Part shown: positions 55,153-64,000 of the stretch, piece by piece
Position numbering within the stretch: position 1 is the first letter of the stretch
Layout: each line of letters begins with the position of its first letter
Source: Zerene cesonia
Lineage: Eukaryota > Arthropoda > Insecta > Lepidoptera > Pieridae
Direction: 5' to 3'
Length of the DNA: 64,000 bases
NCBI RefSeq assembly: GCF_012273895.1
Contig: NC_052110.1
Coordinates: 558,001 to 622,000 of the forward strand
Position numbers and translations under genes: made by a program
The notes under the pieces: generated by a model
Seen by the model: the letters and a program-made list of their open reading frames with translations, nothing else
Told to the model about the DNA's origin: nothing
The model's database searches: none

Positions 55153-58100
55153 TACAATTATATTCGCCTTCTTACATTAAACTTAATGAGGCAATTATGA
55201 TTTTCTATATCTTATATATATTGCCTATGAGAGTAATTAATCCTTATACAACCGCAAATGTAGTTCGGTATTTAGTAAATTTTAACTCATTTATAAGGAA
55301 AGTGTTTATATCGATTATTATGTAATAAACGTAATTACATGACTTTCTAATTTCCTGTCTTAAACATATTTACGTAAAATAAAATATTATTCGTGCTTTA
55401 TTCAATAATTTAACTAGATTTAGTTGTCCACGTCTTGCAAATTTGTATTTTCGCCTTTTCAGGATGTGCTGATGAATTCTAAGCGTTAAATTCCTTAATA
55501 AATACTATTTGAAATGACAATTGTATTTTGGCATTACATAAAGTAATTATAAAAACCAATTATTTACCTATGCATACATTGATTAAACTATTTTGTAACT
55601 ACCTATAAAAATAAGTTTACATAATGAAAATTTACGTTCATGCTATCATTAAAGCGTGTTTTCTAGTATTTAAAACATATTTATTTTTTTGTTCAAATAC
55701 TATTTTAATATTGTTCCTCTATTCCTAATGCGCAAGTCAAGTTCGCAAACATTATTACCGATACGTACAGCCAATGTAAACCTTACGTCATTTCCTTTAA
55801 GCTTTATTTATACCCTTCCTCTAAGCTAGTACAGAAGTGTAGTTGAATGTAGTTTACGCCATTACTATCTATTAATGATATCGGACAATAGCAGGGCGTT
55901 GGTACTTTGTGTACTTGCCTCCTTCACTCTGGGGAAACTGAGAACTGAATGAAATGGTAATTTAAAGATAAGGTTGTGTCATCTGAAATGTGTGTCAACT
56001 GCTTTATATGTATAGGAAATTCTTGGAATTTTGGTGGATATACCAGAGAACAAATAAGTCATTATTAAAAGATGAACTTATCATAATTACTCAATGTCAA
56101 ATTTAGAGAGCACCTACCTGTTTTACATTGTGAAATTTTAAACATGGTAAATACTGTATATTCTCTATTTATCCTGCCCTGTTAAAATATTGTAGAATTT
56201 TATCCATGATACGCATTATTAAGCCGTGGCTAACCACTAGAAGGATTGTTTTATCAGACATACCATGCAGGTAAATTACAATTCGGAAGTAATCTATGCA
56301 AATAACAATATCAATTGCAACCCTAAAAGGAGCGGACTTTCTCTTGACAGCATACCAGAAACAGATAAGTTCAAATTGTAACCTACTGTCATTGAATCTA
56401 GAGTTAGAATAGGCATTGTTAAAGAAGAAATTCGACTTCCTGATACGAGACCTAGTAATTGTATCGCCCCATATAGCCGACAAGAATAATGGCTTCTGGA
56501 AATTGCCTGATTGACATTTCGCGAGAACTATCTGCGATTTATAAATCATCTGTTTGATAGCTTACAGAGAAATAATTTAATGATAGAATAAATTGTTCAT
56601 ATATTTACATAATATACATACATTGATATGCTTCATCTTGTTTTCGAAATATATACGTAGAAATATCAATGGATATATTTTTTGAGATGATGCAGAAATA
56701 TTGTGAAACTGGCATCATAAGACGTTGAAACTAGAAGCACAGTCATCCGTTAGTCATGTATGTATATACATAGGAGACAGCCTGGTAAGACAATGATTAT
56801 AATTTATCTTACTTCTTAATAACTGTATGAAGTGTACTGTGTAACATAAGTATTTTACCTCAAACCCCAGTTAAAATTTAATATCCTTTAACTGGTTAAT
56901 TTCATTACGTAACAGATCACTATTCGAAAAAGCTCTTCAAAATATTATATATGAAATATATATTCTTTGACATACGGATAGTTACATAAAAAAATGTGAG
57001 GATGGCTTATTTTCCAACAATATAGCCTCAAGTACCTATTAGGGCTGGCAACATGCTATAAATTTGTAAAATATCGATTTAAACTTCCTTTTAAGTGCTC
57101 GGATGATGGTTCAATAAAATAGATAATAATATTGTGTTATACGTTCCAGGACTTCAATATATTAAAGATATCTGAAAGGTTAATAACTGATAGAAGGTGA
57201 AAGAATTGATAGAAGGAAACATATAGGTATTTTAAAGTGCATTTGACCTAAAAATATATCATTTAACAGTCTTTCCATAAAAATTTATCTCTGATCTTCC
57301 AATAAAAAAGGAATCGTTCTATTGCTTCCAGCGAGATGCTCAAATATGGTGTTTAATCCTAATGCAGACAGAGGGAAACTATTAAAACATCTCATAAATT
57401 GTAAATTACCCGATTTTGTATTAATTATGTATTAGATAGACACGTGTATAAAATGATACCTGTAAGGTAAATCACATCTAGATTGGTTAAAGTCCTTCAA
57501 GTGGATAAAAGAGCGATCAAAGATCATTTTTAGCAGTAACTCGGTGAGTCATAAATTACAGCTGGCAACCCTAATACAGCTGTAACTGTCAAGAAGCATA
57601 ACGGTATCGAGCATCGGGCAACGCGCCTACAACAGACCAGATATATTTTTCTTGATTTGTTATGCTTTGGATTAATTTATCCTAGGATGAAATCTTGTAT
57701 CGTTGTGTCCTATGTTTTGTTTGTATTTCTTAAAATATAAGAATAAATGTACAATTAGAAAATGTAATTTATAAATATTTGTACAGGCTTACTTTAGAAC
57801 TAACTCCGTACGTATAACGAAGACTTTTTGTATAATTTGCCGCCAAAATTCATCTTTCTTTTATCGTTCACTTATATACAGTGTTACTCACAATTACGAC
57901 GAATTAAAAGAAACTTCACAAGCTTAAATTCGTGAAAGCGTTTACGCTACACAGCGAAGCAAATACATACATAGATATGGAAATTTTGCATATTTTACAT
58001 ATGTATTATAATTATTATTTTCGACTACTAAATCCCGTATCCCATAAGCCGTAAGGCGTCCGACCGTAAGTTGTAATTGTTTAAGATTATGTATTTCTGT

Positions 58101-58763
58101 TGCCGCCAAAAGAAGTGATTAAAGGTTAAGTAACGTTTGACACGGTCACAAATTGGATGGGTCCAAGCTTGCAGTTCCTCTTTAGCTTATTTGTACGGAA
58201 CTCTTAGTGTCGCAAGACCCGCACTTGGCCATTAACTATATAAATTTTATGTACATATTAAAACTCAAAATTCGAAGGGCGTTTCTCTTCTGGATAGTCG
58301 GATGAATTAAATCCTTAAACTTTATCTCCACGTGACAACGCTGTTACAATCAAATTAGGTTGTAAATAATAAAATTTTAAGCATTAAATACTAATTACCT
58401 GTATTAATTAACCTGTCAAATGTGGGTCGGTGCCGAGCCTTGAGAGCAGTTTTAAGTTTCCACTGGATAAATTAAAAGTAATATGATAGTTGTACGCAAA
58501 ATGGTGTGTTATTACATAGACAATGGCACTTTTATACAAACTTTCAAGTTAATAATTTTTGGAGGGAATTGACTAAATATTCATTTTTAAATAAAGTTTT
58601 TTTTAGTTTTACTAATAGACAAATTGATATAGATAGATATATTTCATTAGCTATATATTTTCCCATACTAAAAAAAACCGTGAGTATTTGATAGTTGGTA
58701 ACTATTTATACCTATATATATAAAAATAATAAAAATAACTTATATAAGAATAAAATACTGAAG

Positions 58764-58894
58764 AATTGATTTGTTTGAAGGCTTAATCTCAAAAACTACC
58801 GGCTATTTTATTGTGGTCCATTTATCGAAGAAGGCTTGTAGCATTATATATAACATCATACACGATGTTGATGAAATCGCGGGGCAGAGCTAGT
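58764..58894 (+). mobile_element. Helitron-like repeat, family E fragment
   Basis: TGTTTGAAGGCTTAATCTCA, TTTATCGAAGAAGGCTTG, then AAATCGCGGGGCAGAGC and TAGT. Confidence 0.45.
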
Positions 58895-59089
58895 ATTAGA
58901 CAGAACCAGTATTTTTGATAAAACTAACACCGTAAATATTAATTTGTTTAGCAATGTTACTCTCCAATGTCAACGAAAGTTAAGGTCAAAAGAATACATA
59001 AATTAGAAAATACACACGTAACCAACCAGTTCTGTGTGCGGTTGCGAGACACTATCTAATCAATATTGTAATATTACTAGTTCTTAACG

Positions 59090-59190
59090 ATTTAATTAAA
59101 AAAGTAAATTTTTGTGTGTTCCCACCGGGAATCGAACGCAGGTCCTCTCGGGTCTACGCTTACGCGTTAACCACCGTATCGAAGAGGCGC
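59090..59190 (-). mobile_element. tRNA-derived SINE head, degraded
   Basis: ACGGTGGTTAACGCGTAAGC and GCGTTCGATTCCCGGTGGGA are related to the SINE head 370 bp to the right, with a different tail. No clear target duplication. Confidence 0.6.
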
Positions 59191-59353
59191 TTGTGATTTG
59201 ATTTAGGATTTATTTATTCTGCATTAAAAAAAATACGTCAAAAGGGATAGGGGAGGAAGGTGTGAAGGGAAACGCATACCATTTCAAATAGGAATTGTGG
59301 TTTTTGAATATAGACTGAAACAATCAAATCTACATTTTAATTTCTACTAATAA

Positions 59354-59559
59354 AAGTGAAGTCCCGTGTCCCCTACTGGGGTATGGGGCAGATGATATAC
59401 ATCTGTTTCACTGATCGATTTTCTTAATGGACAAGTAGGTGATCAGCCTTCTGTGTCCTGCCAGACCGAGACATTTTTTTTTTATTGTCCCACCGGGAAT
59501 CGAACCCAGGACCCCTCGGTTATACGCTCACGCGTTTACCACTGTACCAGGGAGGCGTC
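59354..59559 (-). mobile_element. tRNA-derived SINE with 15-bp target-site duplication
   Basis: On the minus strand the head carries box A (TGGTACAGTGG) and box B (GGTTCGATTCC), then an A-rich joint and a tail with CCCCATACCCCAGTAGGGGA. AATTTCTACTAATAA is repeated exactly at 59339-59353 and 59560-59574. It is a retroposed copy, not a functional tRNA. Confidence 0.8.
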
Positions 59560-60182
59560 AATTTCTACTAATAAGGGTTCAAAATAATCCGACCTGTCAT
59601 GGGACAAATGGGATACCTAATAGCTACTCATATAATGGATCTTTATTAAAGTATTTTTAAAGACATAAGCCTTTTAACGTACTGTACATTAAAATAAGTC
59701 AAATGTCATTTAAATATATATCATAAACAATTTCGCAACATTTACAGTTCGAGCGATTTATGACATCTTTGTAATAAATAAACTCCTGTTTAACCTCGTT
59801 ATAAAAGGAGCCTTTTTTGGTCATAATGTTCAGTGTTATCATAGTGTCATCTTCAAACCCAAAGGAATTGTATATTTACACTAAATACCTAGAAAAAGTT
59901 AAAGATAGGATACGATAGTACAACGTTCATGAGAATGGGTGCACCTACCAAATGTGGCATTTTGTCAAATTCTTCAGCTATTTACAGATAACTCTATATA
60001 TGGTTTAAGTGTAGTAGCGGGCGTGTGATGAAATATTGAGGTGTTTGATATATGCTGTTAGTTATCATCTGAAGTCATAGATATTCCTTTTTGATAACCC
60101 TCCTGGATCTGATAATCTTGTTGCCCATCGCAGCCCATCTTTCAGGCAGCTAACATAACGTTAACATCTGCCTAAGATATAT

Positions 60183-60306
60183 CTGTAAGTATGGATGGAT
60201 TGATGTATGGCCTATATTGGTACAGAGGTAGATTATAGCCTGAATGTATGTGCTTCTTGTATCGTATCGAGGTACCACGCGAGCGACGCTGCAGGTTACA
60301 GTATTG
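60183..60306 (+). mobile_element. Helitron-like repeat, family B fragment
   Basis: GTAAGTATGGATGG, GGTACAGAGGTAGATTATAG and CACGCGAGCGACGCTGC match the family 3' half. CTAGT is lost. Confidence 0.5.
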
Positions 60307-61272
60307 TATAAAGCACAATTATGTATCCAGTTGTGACTCTTTATAACAAAATTGCAGGAAATATCCCAGGTAAAAGTACCTAAAATTTATAGCTCTCTTT
60401 TTCTTGGTAAACCATATTTATATCTTTACATCTCGGCTTTTGTTGTGAGCTACACAATTTACGAATTTCATACTTTGATCAATAATAATGCTCGTGAAAT
60501 TAACGAAAATTATCTCTGATCTTTATCTTATTAAAAAATGCAAAATTAGTGATGAGATTCACTATATAGCAGATGATGTCATAAAGAGCATAAAAGAAAG
60601 TTTATCTCAATCAATCTCAGTTATAAAGCTTTTATCCTTAAATTACTAATTACGCGTGCCGTTACTACGGAATATTAAAAACCAAAATATAACCCGAAAT
60701 CGGGAATTAAATCCCATCCTATAATTATAAAGAAAACGCGCAAAAACCCGATCAAATTGGTGGCAGCGATTATGAACTACAGTATTTTGGAATAAGGTTC
60801 ATATTGTATTGCGATCAGGTGATAAGGTAAAAAGTGTATAAACGACCTTGGGGTCCACTAGGCCGCACATTGGAGCTCCTTGAGCGGTGGTATGCGGCCG
60901 GTTTCTGATGGATGTATTTTGGGGCCTTTACCTTTGTGATTTCAATAATTCGTTATTGTTTTATTTTCGTCTAACTGTGTTTTGAACTGTGTATTTGAAC
61001 TTGAGTCTGTTTGACGTGAGCCAGGAATGATTGGTATTTTATTTTATGCTACGGGAAGTGGTAAGAAAGTGAAGAATTACTGATTTATTTCGGTATTTAT
61101 TGATGATGAGTTCGTATTTCTGCCAAAAATAAATAATAGATCTTATAATTATTATAGCGATAATTGCTTTAATTATATATAATTTAATTATAAATAAAAT
61201 CTGACAGATAGTTACAGAATGCTTGTTATAAGCATAGTTCCGAGTCATCATCGCATTTTATATTTTCATTAG

Positions 61273-61319
61273 AGATTATTTACAGGCTTGAAGCTGATCT
61301 TCAAGCCTGTAAATAATCT
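61273..61319. repeat. 21-bp perfect hairpin, 5-nt loop
   Basis: Arms 61273-61293 and 61299-61319 pair exactly (AGATTATTTACAGGCTTGAA...), loop CTGAT. Confidence 0.9.
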
Positions 61320-61890
61320 TTGCGCTCAGCTAGATCAAGATTCGATTTTTATTATTATCATCAACATCGAACATAGCAGTAGTGTTCATTTTAAACCTAT
61401 TACAATTATCCTAATATCACATTAGAAAAATTCAGTTTCTGACGTTCTAAACATATACTTAACAAAATAAGCTATAATTTTAGCTATTACTAGTCAGTTT
61501 TGTTATCGTTGTTCGTGCATTATTTATGTCAAAGTAAGTTAAACATAACAGAATAATACCAGTACGAAATACAATTTGATAAATCCGAAGGGAACAAGAT
61601 CGTATACAGCACCAACTCCATCGTAACTTTCATCGCGACAGGTTTTAATAAATTTTTGGCTACACCTCGACCAGTTTGTCTATGCAGTTAACTTTTACTT
61701 TTCACTGCCACGCTGAGACGTATCAATAAACTTTCATGGTCAAAATAATTCTATATTCGAATGAAAAACTTTTACCACAACACAATGAATATAAACAAAT
61801 TAATATTTAATGAAAGAAGACATCAAAAGCCTAAAAGCATTTTCAAACATATTCAATGTTTAAACAAATAAATAAAATAAAATATGCATT

Positions 61891-61922
61891 ACTAGCGGTC
61901 CGCCCCGACTTCGCCCATTGTT
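61891..61922 (-). mobile_element. Helitron-like 3' end fragment
   Basis: ACTAGCGGTCCGCCCCGACT then TCGCCCATTG is the reversed 3' terminus of family E, cut off after about 30 bp. Confidence 0.5.
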
Positions 61923-62562
61923 TATTTATTAAGTGAATCGCCCTTGCATTGAATACATGTGGTTCAAGCTTTGCGGTCCTTTTCGGTACAGTAGTTCACT
62001 TTTGAATCGTAATTTTACAGTTTTAACATTTACCACCGGTTCGGATAGCAGTTTCTAAAGAGAAGAACCGGTAAGAAACTCTGTTGTTTTTTTCCAATGA
62101 TGATAATTTTACATTTTAATATATAGGTTATATAAAGATACATATAATACTTCCAAAGAACTGACCTGTTAGATAAATAACAGAGAAATAGATTTTATTA
62201 TAAATTCTATTTACGCCCGAAATTTTAATTTCGCGTTCGAAAACCAACGCAGAAGCATTGTTCACTTGTACGGATCAAAACAACGGGACCACCGAACAGT
62301 TAGGAATGCATAAAATTGTAATTGCTTCAAGTTTCATACCGCTGCGAACTGACAAAATTTAACAATATGTATATTATCTTACTTTTAATAATTATTGTTG
62401 ATTTTTTTCGATATCTTAAGTTTATTTCAACGGCTATTTGTGCCAGAGCTTTCAAACTGTTTCCTTTTATTTGATCGTTGTTTGTTTTTCTTTTATTGTG
62501 TGTAATAGTGGAAAAACAATCTTATTTTAATTGATTTGCTTCTTGACTAGGTATAGCACTGT

Positions 62563-62755
62563 CACACTAATATTATAAATGTTGTATGTACGTTTGTTCG
62601 TCAATCACGCTGAAACTATTGAACTGATTTTGATGAAATTCGGTATACAGACACGGTATTAGCTGACTTGGGTGACGAATTATCACAATTAAATGGCTCC
62701 CTTGGGATAAAACAGGAATCTTGATATCCGCGCGGAGCCGGGACGAGCGTCTAGT
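62563..62755 (+). mobile_element. Helitron-like repeat, family D
   Basis: CACACTAATATTATAAATGT start, CACGCTGAAACTATTGAACT middle, GCGCGGAGCCGGGACGAGCG then TCTAGT. Confidence 0.65.
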
Positions 62756-63692
62756 AGGTATATAATAATCTGGTAAGTAATCATACTAAGTGATCATAAT
62801 TTAATTACATTAGAATTCGGCATACAAATGTGCAATTAAGTAATTAGATTTCACAATTTTAAATATGGTTTCTGCTATATCTGTTAGGAGATAATGTATT
62901 AATCAACTTCGGTAAATTATCTATGGTGAGGCCTTGAAGTATTATTGGTAAATGTTGCGGAAAAAATACTTTCTTTGACACTTACATAAAACACACACAT
63001 GTACTCGTATATACATCTAAATTTATGTTATAAAGCAGAAGAGTTTGTGCGTGCTAATCTCAATAATATATTATAATAGTTTAAAAAAACTAAAAAACAC
63101 GGTTTTATCATATTTTGCAAATTGAAAATGGAATAATTTTATCAAATTAGTGTATTGTCATCGGTCCTCAATAAATCTACAAAGTTTGAACGAAATCTGG
63201 CCGTTTAAAGTGGGTCAAAATCGCGCCCAAAGAAGCCGGTTACAAACAAACATACAGGTGAAGCTAATAAAAAGCGTGTAATAAAATAACCACATAAACA
63301 CTATATACTAAATTCAAATCTAATACTAATTCAAACGAATCACATAATAAAGATAGGATACTACTAAAGTTTTTAACAAATAGTCCGCAAAAGCATATTC
63401 CACTAGTGACCAATCCTATAAACTTTCAATCACCCTTGAAAAGAACTCGACAAAAACGTAAAGCACTTGAATTCTTAAAGCTGCAGCAAAATTGATAACC
63501 GACAGAAACCCACCGGTTAATCGGCAGAGCGAGATAATGGCTTTCTGATCTACTGTCTGACTCGTCGAATGCAAATAATTGATGCAATTAAACAATTATG
63601 AGCTATACTTGCTCTTTACGGAGCCGTTAGTAAACGATAACTATTACTTTTGGTTTCGTAATTGTGTATGGTGAGAATATTAGTGTTTTAAT

Positions 63693-63882
63693 TAACTCTG
63701 TCTGTCTCAGCTTAGTGGATGAACCGCTGAACCGATTTGGATGAAATTTTGTAAATAATAGATCTGAGACAAAGGTGAGGTACCTATTATATGGGAATGA
63801 CTTTCAAAAACGAAGGTAAAACTCCGAGTCCGTCTATCTTTTTCATTGACCACGCGGGCAAAGCCTTGTGCGATAAGCTAGT
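63693..63882 (+). mobile_element. Helitron-like repeat, family C
   Basis: AACTCTGTCTGTCTC, TTGGATGAAATTTTGTAAAT, then CGCGGGCAAAGCCTTGTGCG and GCTAGT. Confidence 0.55.
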
Positions 63883-64000
63883 TATATTAAATACAAATAA
63901 TACTCAATTATATATCAAACATATAGTTAATATAATAATAAACTACATATTAAATATATAGTTTACTGCATTGACGTTTTTTATTCTTGCCAAAATTTAT

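Larger units (their letters stand above)
55153..64000. other. upstream intergenic region, no gene seen
   Basis: AT-rich DNA with two SINEs, Helitron relics of families B to E and one long hairpin. No exon-like coding segment on either strand. Confidence 0.6.

Noticed and set aside
57043..57580. Possible 0.5-kb MITE with ends TAGGGCTGGCAAC / GCTGGCAACCCTA
   Set aside because: The ends match at only about 10 of 13 positions as inverted repeats and there is no target-site duplication.
59487..59559. Functional tRNA gene
   Set aside because: Box A and B are present but it is the head of a SINE with a tail and target duplications; no proper acceptor stem.

Overview
The window is animal nuclear DNA, almost certainly from a moth or butterfly (Lepidoptera). 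It is AT-rich. One long gene with short exons and large introns crosses it. The introns are full of short dispersed repeats that begin near CCTACTAATATTATAAA and end in a GC hairpin followed by CTAGT, the architecture of lepidopteran (Lep1-type) non-autonomous Helitrons. tRNA-derived SINEs and RTE-like LINE 3' ends with an ATG-repeat tail are also present.

The gene is on the minus strand. I read it as the orthologue of Drosophila smallish (smash), the LMO7/LIMCH1 family adherens-junction scaffold. Reconstructed coding exons, 5' to 3', are 52275-52174, 26408-26208, 22491-22352, 7555-7423, 7269-5404, 4307-4002, 3689-3360, 3009-2854, 1303-849 and 343-220. All junctions are GT-AG and the frame stays open, giving about 1271 residues. 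The C-terminal LIM domain expected for the family would lie beyond the left edge. A further Ser/acidic coding segment (35693-35844, minus) runs into a gap of exactly 1000 Ns (34693-35692), so at least one exon is incomplete.

Layout: 1-7.6 kb holds the compact 3' half of the gene, including a 1.87-kb exon. 7.6-22.3 kb is an intron with repeats, a roughly 190-bp tandem array of TGACGTCA-bearing units (14.4-15.1 kb) and a plus-strand Inr+DPE promoter at 21.54 kb. 22.3-26.4 kb holds the two exons encoding the conserved family core. 26.4-52.2 kb is a very large intron containing the gap and a possible alternative first exon near 36 kb. 52.2-52.3 kb is the first coding exon. 55.04-55.15 kb carries a strong candidate promoter for the gene: a TCAGTT initiator, GGACGTG at exactly +28, and two TATCGATA (DRE) sites upstream. 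55.2-64 kb is upstream intergenic DNA with SINEs, Helitron relics and palindromes.

The items most worth follow-up are the two architecturally matched Inr/DPE promoters on opposite strands, a predicted LIM-less isoform made by reading through a splice donor, the regular KERL repeats in the big exon, the TGACGTCA tandem array, a 61-bp Helitron nested in another Helitron at an A|T site, and the inverted repeat around the assembly gap. I see no bacterial-type systems, CRISPR arrays or rRNA.
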